DNA of 64,000 nucleotides. Source: Rhizobium sp. R635 (GTDB lineage Bacteria; Pseudomonadota; Alphaproteobacteria; Rhizobiales; Rhizobiaceae). Shown here one piece after another: positions 42,004-50,405 of this stretch (position 1 is its first letter; every line of letters begins with the position of its first letter). Location: assembly GCF_002211285.1 (NCBI RefSeq), contig NZ_LOKX01000034.1, forward strand, positions 124,001 to 188,000, read 5' to 3'. The notes below the pieces were generated by a model. The model did not search any database and was not told where the DNA came from. It saw only the letters and a list, made by a program, of their open reading frames with translations. The translations under genes and the position numbers were made by a program.

Positions 42004-43017
42004 GTGAGTACGACTGAACCGTTGTCCGGCATGCCTCTCGCATTCGAAGGCAAAGCCGCAATGATGGAGCGTGCGCTCGGCAGCGCCGGGATATCGATCC
42101 TCTGCCAGGACGCGCGGCTGTCGATCTTCTACGCCGAAAATCTGCCGTCGTATTTCGCAGCCCTCTTTGCGCCCGGCGGCAGCGACGCCGCCCTTTTCGG
42201 CAATGCCCATGGCCAATATCTGACGGTGCTGAAACACAAGGTTCTGGAAACCGGCATTCCCAACAATGCCGAGGTCGAGATCGACGTTGACGGCGAAATG
42301 CGCACCTATGAGCTGAAGATCCAGCGCACCGGCGAAAGCGGCACTTACGGGCTGCTGTCGGTCATGGCTGAGGTCACCGAAAGCCGGCATCGCGAGAAAG
42401 TGCTGAAATCGCTGCTGCGCGAGCTCTCGCACCGCTCGAAGAACCTTCTCGCCATCATTCAGGGCATTGCCACGCAGACGGCGCGCAACACGCTCTCCCT
42501 CGACAGCTTTCTCCTCAAGTTCCGCGGACGGCTGCAATCGCTCTCCAACTCGCAGGACCTGATTACGGATTCGAGCTGGCGCGGCGCCTTCCTCTTCGAA
42601 CTCGCGGAAAAGCAGTTCGCCCCCTATTGGCCGGAGACGGCGGGCTCCATGCCGATCTACGGCATCAACGCCCATCTGACGCCGAATGCCGCCGTGCATC
42701 TCGGGCTCGCCCTGCATGAACTCATCGTCAACTCCGCCTCCTATGGCGCGATATCGGGCGGTGCGGCTTCCATCACGCTGAATTGCCGCGAAGCCATGAT
42801 CGGCGACAGGAGGGCGATCGAGGTCGCCTGGGCCGAAGTGCTGCGGGATCAGTCCGAGGTCCACGAGTTCAGCGAAAACAGCTTCGGCCGCACAGTGCTG
42901 GAGCGTGTCGTGCCCTCCTCGGTCAACGGCAAGGCGGAATTGAACCTCGTACCGGGCCGCATCGAATATCGCCTGACCATTCCCGAAACCGAGTTCGAGA
43001 TCCTCAAGCGGGTGTAA
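42004..43017 (+). CDS. HWE/HisKA_2-type sensor histidine kinase (PhyK-like)
   Basis: This 337-residue kinase has an N-terminal PAS-like sensor (about residues 20-125) and the phospho-acceptor LLRELSHRSKNLLAIIQGIA (His about residue 143). An HWE-type ATPase domain follows, with HELIVNSASYGA and FGRTVLERV. No membrane span is seen, so it senses a cytosolic cue. It starts at GTG with GGAAAGGCGG upstream. Location beside phyR strongly suggests that it controls PhyR. Confidence 0.87.
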   Translation: MSTTEPLSGMPLAFEGKAAMMERALGSAGISILCQDARLSIFYAENLPSYFAALFAPGGSDAALFGNAHGQYLTVLKHKVLETGIPNNAEVEIDVDGEMRTYELKIQRTGESGTYGLLSVMAEVTESRHREKVLKSLLRELSHRSKNLLAIIQGIATQTARNTLSLDSFLLKFRGRLQSLSNSQDLITDSSWRGAFLFELAEKQFAPYWPETAGSMPIYGINAHLTPNAAVHLGLALHELIVNSASYGAISGGAASITLNCREAMIGDRRAIEVAWAEVLRDQSEVHEFSENSFGRTVLERVVPSSVNGKAELNLVPGRIEYRLTIPETEFEILKRV

Positions 43018-43427
43018 AACCTCGAGAGCAGACGGATGACAACGAAAAACAGCCGGTGCGAGGGCGGCGCACCGGCTGTCTTCACTCACCGGGAGGGGAC
43101 CGTGAGTACGTCCGGAAGGTGGGTTGGGGGCGCGCATGTTGGGTCGATGCGATCACCATCCGGATACCGCAATAACGACGACGCCCGAATTTGGTTCCCT
43201 CGGATCGGAAAAAAATTCGACTTTTTTGAATCTTTTTTCGGATGCCGTCCCAGTGCCGCGCGCTCCGCTCTCCCATCAATCCGGATCGAATAAATTTCTG
43301 ATACGAAAACAAATAGTTAGATGAACGGCAACGAGAGTGAATCGTCAAAATTTTACCGTTTGATAAATTTTTAAACCTGAGTTACGCTTTCCCTCACAGG
43401 CCGTTTACCAATAATGAGGGAACTTCA
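43018..43427 (+). promoter_or_regulatory. Intergenic region with terminator and the preT promoter region
   Basis: The 410-bp gap starts with the kinase terminator. From 43290 it is AT-rich and holds a dyad TTTACC-GTTT-GATAAA (43352-43367), partly like the RutR site. A half-site TTTACCAAT (43404-43412) repeats the first nine bases of the box before pydC. GAGGGA precedes the preT ATG. Confidence 0.35.
43049..43079 (+). terminator. Terminator hairpin after the HWE kinase
   Basis: A perfect 12-bp stem (ACAGCCGGTGCG / CGCACCGGCTGT) with a 7-base loop begins 32 bp after the stop. The T run is weak. Confidence 0.7.
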
Positions 43428-44789
43428 ATGGAGCGACTGGAAACTGGGATTCATGCCGGCCGGCTTTCGCCCGCAGAGTATGAGGCTAATTTTTCCGATC
43501 TTCATCCGCGCCTCGACAATCACGAGGCGCTGGTCGCCGCCGACCGCTGTTATTTCTGTTATGACGCGCCGTGCATGACGGCCTGTCCCACCTCGATCGA
43601 CATTCCGCTCTTCATCCGCCAGATTTCGACCGGCAACCCGATCGGCTCGGCGAAGACGATCTTCGATCAGAACATTCTCGGCGGCATGTGCGCCCGCGTC
43701 TGTCCCACCGAAGATCTCTGTGAGCAGGCCTGTGTGCGCAACACGGCCGAGGAACGGCCCGTCGAGATCGGCCGCCTGCAGCGTTACGCGACCGACGCCG
43801 CCATGCAGGCCGGCAAGCAGTTCTATGTCAGGGCCGAGACGACCGGAAAGAACATCGCCGTCGTCGGCGCCGGCCCGGCCGGCCTTGCCGCCGCCCATCG
43901 TCTCGCCGTGAAGGGTCATTCCGTCACGATTTACGACGGCAGGGAAAAATCCGGCGGCCTCAACGAATACGGCATCGCCACCTACAAGGCGGTCGACGAT
44001 TTCGCCCAGCAGGAAGTTGACTATGTGCTTTCGATCGGCGGCATCGAGGTTAAGCACGGCGTCCTTCTCGGCCGCGATTTTTCGCTTTCCGACCTGCAGG
44101 CGCAATATGACGCCGTCTTCCTCGGCATCGGCCTTGCCGGCGTCAACGCGCTGCGCATCGAGGGCGAGAACCTTGCCGGCGTCGACGACGCCGTCGATTT
44201 CATCGCCGCGCTTCGCCAGGCCGAAGACAAGGGCGACATCGCCATCGGGCGGCGCGTCGTCGTCCTCGGCGGCGGCATGACGGCGATCGACGCCGCGGTG
44301 CAGGCAAAGCTCCTCGGCGCCGAGGAGGTGACGATCTGTTACCGCCGCGGCAAGGAGCACATGAACGCCTCCGAATACGAACAGGATCTCGCAAGCTCCA
44401 AAGGCGTGATCATCCGCCACTGGCTGGCGCCGAAATCGATCCTGTCGCAGGACGGCAAGGTCGCGGCGATCGAAGTGGAATATACCAAGCTCGTTGACGG
44501 CCGCCTGGTCGGCACCGGCGAAACCGGCGTGATCGCCGCCGACCAGATTTTCAAGGCGATCGGCCAGACCTTCGACGCCTCGGGCCTCGGTTCGCTGCGC
44601 ATGGAATCCGGCCGCATCGCCGTCGACACCGAAGGCCACACCTCGCTCGACAACGTCTGGGCCGGCGGCGACTGCGTCTTCGGCGGCGAGGATCTCACGG
44701 TTTCGGCCGTCGCCCATGGCCGCGACGCGGCCGAATCCATTCATCGCACCCTCACCGCAGCCGCCGCTCCGGCTGTCGCGGTTGCTTAA
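43428..44789 (+). CDS. preT: NAD-dependent dihydropyrimidine dehydrogenase, PreT subunit
   Basis: This is the flavin/NAD(P)H subunit (453 residues) of the enzyme that reduces uracil and thymine, the first step of reductive pyrimidine catabolism. Cysteine-rich [4Fe-4S] motifs are in CYFCYDAPCMTACP and CARVCPTEDLCEQACV. An FAD site (VVGAGPAGLAAAH) and an NAD site (VVVLGGGMTAIDAA) follow, as in glutamate synthase small subunits. It precedes preA by 14 bp. Confidence 0.93.
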   Translation: MERLETGIHAGRLSPAEYEANFSDLHPRLDNHEALVAADRCYFCYDAPCMTACPTSIDIPLFIRQISTGNPIGSAKTIFDQNILGGMCARVCPTEDLCEQACVRNTAEERPVEIGRLQRYATDAAMQAGKQFYVRAETTGKNIAVVGAGPAGLAAAHRLAVKGHSVTIYDGREKSGGLNEYGIATYKAVDDFAQQEVDYVLSIGGIEVKHGVLLGRDFSLSDLQAQYDAVFLGIGLAGVNALRIEGENLAGVDDAVDFIAALRQAEDKGDIAIGRRVVVLGGGMTAIDAAVQAKLLGAEEVTICYRRGKEHMNASEYEQDLASSKGVIIRHWLAPKSILSQDGKVAAIEVEYTKLVDGRLVGTGETGVIAADQIFKAIGQTFDASGLGSLRMESGRIAVDTEGHTSLDNVWAGGDCVFGGEDLTVSAVAHGRDAAESIHRTLTAAAAPAVAVA

Positions 44790-44803
44790 GGGGAGAGAGA
44801 ACA

Positions 44804-46117
44804 ATGGCTGATCTCCGCAATAATTTCGTCGGCATCAAATCCCCGAACCCGTTCTGGCTGGCCTCCGCGCCGCCGACCGACAAGGCCTATAACGTCGAGC
44901 GCGCCTTCAAGGCCGGCTGGGGCGGTGTAGTCTGGAAGACGCTCGGCGAGGAAGGCCCGCCGGTCGTCAACGTCAACGGCCCACGCTACGGCGCGATCTT
45001 CGGCGCCGACCGCCGCCTGCTGGGCCTCAACAATATCGAGCTCATCACCGACCGCGACCTCTACACCAACCTACGCGAAATGAAGCAGGTGAAGATGAAC
45101 TGGCCGGACCGGGCGCTGATCGCCTCGATCATGGTGCCCTGCGAGGAAGAGGCGTGGAAGTCGATCCTGCCTCTGGTCGAGGAGACTGGCGCCGACGGCA
45201 TCGAACTCAATTTCGGCTGTCCGCACGGCATGTCTGAACGCGGCATGGGCTCGGCCGTCGGCCAGGTGCCGGAATACATCGAAATGGTCGTGCGCTGGTG
45301 CAAGCAATACACCCGCATGCCCGTCATCACCAAGCTGACGCCCAACATCACCGATATCCGCCGCCCAGCGCGGGCCGCCAAGGCCGGCGGCACAGACGCC
45401 GTCTCGCTGATCAACACGATCAATTCGATCGTCTCCGTCGATCTCGACAACTTCGCCCCCAACCCGACGGTCGGCGGCAAGGGCAGCCATGGCGGCTATT
45501 GCGGCCCGGCGGTCAAGCCGATCGCGCTCAACATGGTGGCCGAGATCGCCCGTGATCCCGAAACCTACGGCCTGCCGATCTCCGGCATCGGCGGCATCAC
45601 CACCTGGCGGGACGCGGCCGAATTCCTCGTTCTCGGCGCCGGCAACGTCCAGGTCTGCACCGCGGCGATGACCTACGGCTTCAAGATCGTGCAGGAGATG
45701 ATAACGGGTCTCTCCGACTGGATGGACGAAAAGGGCCACCGCAGCCTCGACGACATCACCGGCCGCGCCGTCTCCAACGTCACCGACTGGCAGTATCTGA
45801 ACCTCAACTACATCGCCAAGGCGAAGATCGACCAGGACGCCTGCATCAAATGCGGCCGCTGCCACATCGCCTGCGAGGACACCTCTCACCAGGCGATCAC
45901 CAACGTCGTCAATGGCCTGCGCCATTTCGAGGTGATCGAAGAGGAATGCGTCGGCTGCAATCTCTGCGTCAACGTCTGCCCGGTCGAAAACTGCATCACC
46001 ATGGAACCGCTCGCTGCCGGCACCCTGGACAAACGCACCGGCCGCACCGTCGACCCCAACTACGCCAACTGGACGACGCACCCGAACAACCCGATGGCCC
46101 GCCAGGCGGCGGAGTGA
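44804..46117 (+). CDS. preA: NAD-dependent dihydropyrimidine dehydrogenase, PreA subunit
   Basis: This is the catalytic FMN subunit (437 residues). A dihydroorotate dehydrogenase-like barrel contains LNFGCPHGMSERGMG with the active-site Cys nearby, ISGIGGITTWRDAAEF and GAGNVQVCTA. Two C-terminal [4Fe-4S] clusters are in CIKCGRCHIAC and CVGCNLCVNVCP. AAGGGGAGAG precedes the ATG. It acts with PreT. Confidence 0.94.
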   Translation: MADLRNNFVGIKSPNPFWLASAPPTDKAYNVERAFKAGWGGVVWKTLGEEGPPVVNVNGPRYGAIFGADRRLLGLNNIELITDRDLYTNLREMKQVKMNWPDRALIASIMVPCEEEAWKSILPLVEETGADGIELNFGCPHGMSERGMGSAVGQVPEYIEMVVRWCKQYTRMPVITKLTPNITDIRRPARAAKAGGTDAVSLINTINSIVSVDLDNFAPNPTVGGKGSHGGYCGPAVKPIALNMVAEIARDPETYGLPISGIGGITTWRDAAEFLVLGAGNVQVCTAAMTYGFKIVQEMITGLSDWMDEKGHRSLDDITGRAVSNVTDWQYLNLNYIAKAKIDQDACIKCGRCHIACEDTSHQAITNVVNGLRHFEVIEEECVGCNLCVNVCPVENCITMEPLAAGTLDKRTGRTVDPNYANWTTHPNNPMARQAAE

Positions 46118-46149
46118 TCGGTCTACGATCCCACTCGTGTCGATAAAAC

Positions 46150-46178
46150 GGCGGCGTCCTTCATGAAAGGACGCCGCC
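46150..46178. terminator. Bidirectional terminator between preA and prfH
   Basis: A 12-bp stem (GGCGGCGTCCTT / AAGGACGCCGCC) has a 5-base loop. Read on the minus strand it is followed by GTTTTATCG, so it mainly serves prfH; preA also ends here. Confidence 0.75.
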
Positions 46179-46208
46179 GCCATTTACGATCGGGCCAACA
46201 ACGCGGGA

Positions 46209-46823
46209 TTACAGCTTGAAAGACTTGACCTCGTTGCCCCGCTCGATGGTCCGGTTGGCAATGAAGCGTCCGGATTTGGCTGCCTCCTGCTTCTCCGCTT
46301 CGCTATGGCGCAGCATCGCTTCAAGACGCCGAAGCGCGAGAGCCTTGTTGCGGTGCTGGGAGCGTTCGTCGCGCGCCGTCACCATGAGGCCGGTCGGCCG
46401 GTGCAGGACACGGACCGCACTATCAGTCGTGTTCTGATGCTGCCCGCCCGGTCCGCCTGCCCTCAAGGTCTCGAAACGCAGGTCGGCGGGATCGATCGTC
46501 ACCTCGCCGCTTTCAGGCCCGACGTCGATCCGCTGAACCGCAACGTACCAGTTCTGCCGCTTGTGACCCGGACGCGCCGGGCTTTTGAAGGTGAACCGGA
46601 TCGTGCCGCAATAGCCGGCGGCGATCTGCTCCGCCCCGGGGCCATCGAGACTGACGATTGCCGACTTCGCGCCGTGCCGATCCGGCATCGGGCCGAGGCT
46701 GGTCTCGAAAGAGCAGTCGAGCCGGATCGCCTCACGCTCGAGGATGCCGAGAAGCGCAGAAAGCGCGATACGGCATTCCACAGGGCCGTTGCCCGAAGTC
46801 ACGAGAAGATCAATAGCGCTCAT
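46209..46823 (-). CDS. prfH: Peptide chain release factor homologue PrfH
   Basis: PrfH is a class I release factor relative that carries the peptidyl-tRNA hydrolysis loop (AGGPGGQHQNTTDSAV, about residue 123) but lacks a normal stop-codon recognition tripeptide. In E. coli strains it is encoded with an RtcB RNA ligase, and published work links the pair to rescue and repair of ribosomes cut in the 16S decoding centre. The protein has 204 residues from the ATG at 46823. Its start overlaps the end of rtcB by 14 bases, showing tight coupling. Confidence 0.92.
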   Translation of the reverse strand: MSAIDLLVTSGNGPVECRIALSALLGILEREAIRLDCSFETSLGPMPDRHGAKSAIVSLDGPGAEQIAAGYCGTIRFTFKSPARPGHKRQNWYVAVQRIDVGPESGEVTIDPADLRFETLRAGGPGGQHQNTTDSAVRVLHRPTGLMVTARDERSQHRNKALALRRLEAMLRHSEAEKQEAAKSGRFIANRTIERGNEVKSFKL

Positions 46824-48033
46824 GGCCGCGCCCTCCTTCCCTGCGATGGTCGGGCTTTCGCCGGCGCTGTTCGACTTCCGCTTCATCGACCGCCTTCTTG
46901 AAGGTGATAAGCGGCCGCAAGCTGGCCAGTCCGACGATCAGGCCCTCGCTTTCGAGATCGCCGACGACCTGTCCGGCATCCTTGTAGGCCGAAGCAGCTT
47001 CTTCGACGACGAGAGCACGATCGTCGCAGATGGCGATGCCGCCCCAGGCATTGCGCAGCAGCTGTTCACGTTCGGAGCGGTTGCGGCCGACACGCCCATG
47101 CATGGTGGCCCGGTCGTATTTGCGGCCGGCTCCATGAGAGATGCCCCCGAGCGAACGGCTGACACCGTCGGTCGCGACAACCACATGGCTGAGGCTCGCG
47201 CGCGATCCCGCAATCGGCGCGAGTTCGCCCGGTGCAACGGCCGCAGCACCCTTATAGTGCACAAACCCGCGATCGCAGCGACGAACCAGATTGTGCGGTA
47301 TGTCAGCGACGAGGCGCAGATCGGCGCGAAGCGCGGCTGCGGCCCGCACTGCGATCAGCCGCCGGTTCAGCGATGCCCATGCAACGCAGCGATCATGGCC
47401 CGAAAGCCAGGCGGCGCCCGCCTCCGAACCGGCATCGAGACCTGCCACGAGCCCGGGATGAGCCGCCACCATCTCCGAGAAGACGGCGGCGCCAAAGGCG
47501 CGCGAGCCGGAATGAACTAAGAGGTAGAGACCCTGGTTGTCGAGACCGAGCGAAGCTCCACCATCGGCAAGGGCTTCCACCGCCTGCAGCTCGCAGAAAT
47601 GGTTGCCGCCGCCGATCGTGCCCAAGGCAGCGGCTGCCAGATCGGCAGGCAGGCCAGCGTCCACAAGCAGCTCGGAAACATCTCCAATCTCCTGCGTTTC
47701 AAGCCGGCGCAGTCGTTCCGCCGCCTTGTCGATCTTCAGTTTGCGCAGCGGCAGGTCGAGCGCGAAGAGCGACATGCCGCAGCCGATATCGTTGCCGATC
47801 AGCAGCGGATGCAGCCTCGACGACAGCAGCGCAACGCCGGTCGCACCATATTTGCCGGGGTGCAGATCCGGAAAGGCGGCGATCTCCAAAACACCCGGCA
47901 GCCGGGACATCTCGTCGAGTTGGTCCAAGGCAGCGCCTTCGATCCAGGCGCCACCGGAAAAGAAACGATTGATGACCGCCGGATGAGACGCCGACGTCAT
48001 CGGGGAGCTTCCGCTCCCGATAAAATTGCCCAT
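46810..48033 (-). CDS. rtcB: RNA-splicing/repair ligase RtcB, PrfH-associated type
   Basis: RtcB joins RNA 2',3'-cyclic phosphate or 3'-phosphate ends to 5'-OH using GTP and Mn2+. Motifs are present: DLHPGKYG, GNDIGCGMSLF with the metal-binding Cys, GGGNHFCE, HSGSR, and DGVSRSLGGISHGAGR carrying the guanylylated His. The ATG at 48033 gives 407 residues starting MGNFI, like related proteins; starts at 48066 and 48000 are possible. It is first in a two-gene operon with prfH. No RtcR regulator or RtcA cyclase gene is near. Confidence 0.93.
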   Translation of the reverse strand: MGNFIGSGSSPMTSASHPAVINRFFSGGAWIEGAALDQLDEMSRLPGVLEIAAFPDLHPGKYGATGVALLSSRLHPLLIGNDIGCGMSLFALDLPLRKLKIDKAAERLRRLETQEIGDVSELLVDAGLPADLAAAALGTIGGGNHFCELQAVEALADGGASLGLDNQGLYLLVHSGSRAFGAAVFSEMVAAHPGLVAGLDAGSEAGAAWLSGHDRCVAWASLNRRLIAVRAAAALRADLRLVADIPHNLVRRCDRGFVHYKGAAAVAPGELAPIAGSRASLSHVVVATDGVSRSLGGISHGAGRKYDRATMHGRVGRNRSEREQLLRNAWGGIAICDDRALVVEEAASAYKDAGQVVGDLESEGLIVGLASLRPLITFKKAVDEAEVEQRRRKPDHRREGGRGHERY

Positions 48034-48114
48034 GATAATGAACTCTGGATATGAGTGGTCTTTCATCGCCGGAAACGGCGATGTTCAACCGGCATGCATC
48101 AGCCATTGGCTGAC

Positions 48115-48156
48115 TTAAGCCGAAACCCTCTCGGGGCGTGCGGAGATAGTCGTCAT
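48115..48156 (-). other. Possible 13-codon leader ORF upstream of rtcB-prfH
   Basis: ATG at 48156 opens a 13-codon frame (MTTISARPERVSA) with a strong AAGGGAGCG ribosome-binding site. It ends TAA about 80 bp before rtcB. The site lies in the arm of an inverted repeat (GGCGCTC 48160-48166, GAGCGCC 48187-48193). A second hairpin CAGCCA-T-TGGCTG follows directly after the frame (48099-48111). A leader-peptide switch is an inference only. Confidence 0.35.
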
Positions 48157-48234
48157 CGTGGCGCTCCCTTCATCCAGAACAATAGAGAGCGCCCCTTTAG
48201 GTGAAGTCGGACATAAATGCAAGCACGACGCGCC

Positions 48235-49233
48235 TCAGCCACCGAATGACTTCCGATAGGCATGCGGGCTCGTGCCCAGCCGCCTGCGGAAATGGTGTCG
48301 CATCGTTGCCAGCGTGCCGAAGCCACTTGATATCGCGATGTCGTCGAGCGAGACGGCAAGTTCCTTTTCGAGCAGGTCGCGGGCATGGCGCAGCCGCTCC
48401 TTCAGCAGCCATTCGCCGACGCTGAGACCGGTCGTCGCTTCGAAGCGGCGCTGGAAGGTACGCATGCTCATGCCCGCTCTTTTGGCAAGCAGGCTGATCG
48501 GCTGTTCCTCCGAAAGGCTTTCGCGCATCCATTCGATCAGCGGGCCGAGGCGAATGCCCTCGCGCTCCTCCGGAACCGGGGCGCTGATGAATTGCGCCTG
48601 CCCGCCTTCGCGGTGCGGCGGCACGACGAGGCGGCGGGCGACGCTGTTGGCGGCCTCCGGGCCGAAATCGCCGCGCACGACATGCAGGCAGAGATCGATG
48701 CCGGCGGCACTGCCGGCCGCCGTCAGCAGGCTGCCCTCATCCATGTAGAGAACGTCGGCATCGAGCGTGATGTCGGGATAACGCGCGGCGACCGAGGCGA
48801 CATAACGCCAATGCGTCGTCGCCCTGCGGTTGGCAAGCAATCCGGACGCAGCGAGAACCGCAACGCCGGAGCAGAGCGACATGATACGCGCGCCCCGCTG
48901 ATGCGCTGCCAGGAGCGCCTCAGTGAGCGGTTCCGACACCGGCGCATCGATCGACCGCCAGCCGGGCACGACGATCAGGTCCGCCGCATCCAGCACCTCA
49001 AGCCCCTTGTCGACCGCGACCGTCAATCCGCCAGCGGCGCGAAGCGGCCCCGGCTCGATGCCGCAGACCGAGAAGCGATACCAGCCCTCGCCCATCTCCG
49101 GGCGCGGCAGGCCGAAGACCTCATAGGCGATGCCGAACTCGAAGGTGCAGAGCCCGTCATAGGCAAGCACTGCGACCAGCGGTCCATTCGGCTGCGGAGA
49201 TGCGTTTGGCATGATCTTTACGCTGTCAGTCAT
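48235..49233 (-). CDS. GlxA/FtrA-family transcriptional regulator (DJ-1/PfpI domain plus AraC helix-turn-helix)
   Basis: The 332-residue protein has an N-terminal amidotransferase-like domain (residues about 15-185; LCSGVAVLAASGLL gives the nucleophile-elbow Cys). The AraC-type DNA-binding domain occupies the last 100 residues (SLLAKRAGMSMRTFQRRFEATTG and DIAISSGFGTLATMRHHFRRRLG). It is commonly named FtrA in rhizobia. Divergent from a rhodanese-like gene which it may control. Alternative starts at 49248 (GTG) and 49212 exist. Confidence 0.85.
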   Translation of the reverse strand: MTDSVKIMPNASPQPNGPLVAVLAYDGLCTFEFGIAYEVFGLPRPEMGEGWYRFSVCGIEPGPLRAAGGLTVAVDKGLEVLDAADLIVVPGWRSIDAPVSEPLTEALLAAHQRGARIMSLCSGVAVLAASGLLANRRATTHWRYVASVAARYPDITLDADVLYMDEGSLLTAAGSAAGIDLCLHVVRGDFGPEAANSVARRLVVPPHREGGQAQFISAPVPEEREGIRLGPLIEWMRESLSEEQPISLLAKRAGMSMRTFQRRFEATTGLSVGEWLLKERLRHARDLLEKELAVSLDDIAISSGFGTLATMRHHFRRRLGTSPHAYRKSFGG

Positions 49234-49302
49234 GATGGCCAATTTCACAAAGCTCTAGCATCGGCGATACCAGGCGGCAATCCAGCACGAAAGGAAAGAC
49301 CG

Positions 49303-49713
49303 ATGCCAAGCCCCGTCGCCGAAATCCCTGCCGCCGCACCCGACCTCGCCGTCGCCCATTACGCCGCCAAGCTCGCCTTCGAAACCGATTGCTCGGATGT
49401 CCGCGCCGCCTTTGCCGCCGGCAAGGTCGATTTCGTTCTCCTCGACGTGCGCTCGCCGGTGCTGTTTGCACAGTCGCATGTGCCCGGCGCCATCAACCTG
49501 CCGCACGGCAAGATGACGGCGCACCGCATGTCGGAATGGGCAAGCGATACGCTCTTCGTCGTCTATTGCGCCGGCCCTCACTGCAACGGCGCCGACAAGG
49601 CCGCTCTCCGCCTCGCCAAGCTCGGCCTCCAGGCCAAGCTGATGATCGGCGGCATGACCGGCTGGGCCGACGAGGGCTTCGCCTTCGAAAGCGAAACCAT
49701 CGCCGCCGAATAG
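49303..49713 (+). CDS. Rhodanese-like domain protein
   Basis: This 136-residue single-domain protein has the CH2A-like FVLLDVRSPVLFAQSHVPGAINLPH and the active-site loop CAGPHCNGAD with a catalytic Cys. Rhodaneses transfer sulfur or handle thiols. AAAGGAAAG precedes the ATG. Divergent from the FtrA-type gene, the usual pairing for a regulator and its target. Confidence 0.87.
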   Translation: MPSPVAEIPAAAPDLAVAHYAAKLAFETDCSDVRAAFAAGKVDFVLLDVRSPVLFAQSHVPGAINLPHGKMTAHRMSEWASDTLFVVYCAGPHCNGADKAALRLAKLGLQAKLMIGGMTGWADEGFAFESETIAAE

Positions 49714-49871
49714 GAGAAGGCTCCTTTCATCGTCGAGCAAGACAAAAGCAAAAGAGAAACCCATGTTTTTCTATGGGTTTCTCTGGAAAAGCCGAAGTTC
49801 TGCAATATATCGCTGGTTTGTCGCCCCGCTTCACCGGCATCCTGTGCCCTATGACTTAGAACACGGTCCGT

Positions 49872-50405
49872 ATGTCCCTTCGCAGCGTGCTCCGCGCACA
49901 AACGGCAGATTGCCACGCCGAGGTCGATAAGCTCTTCGGCACTTTCGACCTTTCCATCACGGGCCAGTATAGGACATTCCTGCGCGCTCATGCCCGAGTC
50001 GTGCCATCAATCGAACATGCGCTCGAGGCGGCCGGAATCGTTCGCCTGCTGTCCGACTGGCCGGAACGAAAACGCACGCAGCAGCTCTTTGCCGACATCC
50101 GTGAACTCGGGGATCGATTGCCTGAACTCCTTCCGCCGCCGGCACTACACGGCGAAGCAGCACTCTGGGGCACCCTCTACGTCCTCGAAGGCTCCAAACT
50201 CGGCGGCGCCCTGCTCGCCAGATCCGTGCCCGATCACCTGCCCAGCCGCTATCTCACGCCGCAGGCACCGAAAGGCGCGATGCGGACCTTCATGGATCGT
50301 CTTGATGCAAGCGGCGTCGACGATTCCGCCGCCATTTCGGCCGCCCGCGGCATCTTCGATCTTTTCCTCAAGGCCGGGCAACTCGAATTGGAAGCCGTCC
50401 CATGA
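49872..50405 (+). CDS. Biliverdin-producing haem oxygenase (BphO type)
   Basis: This 177-residue enzyme of the HemO family cleaves haem to biliverdin, iron and carbon monoxide. The proximal His is in ADCHAEVDKLFG (about residue 15). ALWGTLYVLEGSKLGGALLAR matches the distal helix, where LEGSxLGG is typical. It overlaps the bacteriophytochrome by four bases, so its main job is to make the biliverdin chromophore. The ribosome-binding site is weak. Confidence 0.88.
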   Translation: MSLRSVLRAQTADCHAEVDKLFGTFDLSITGQYRTFLRAHARVVPSIEHALEAAGIVRLLSDWPERKRTQQLFADIRELGDRLPELLPPPALHGEAALWGTLYVLEGSKLGGALLARSVPDHLPSRYLTPQAPKGAMRTFMDRLDASGVDDSAAISAARGIFDLFLKAGQLELEAVP

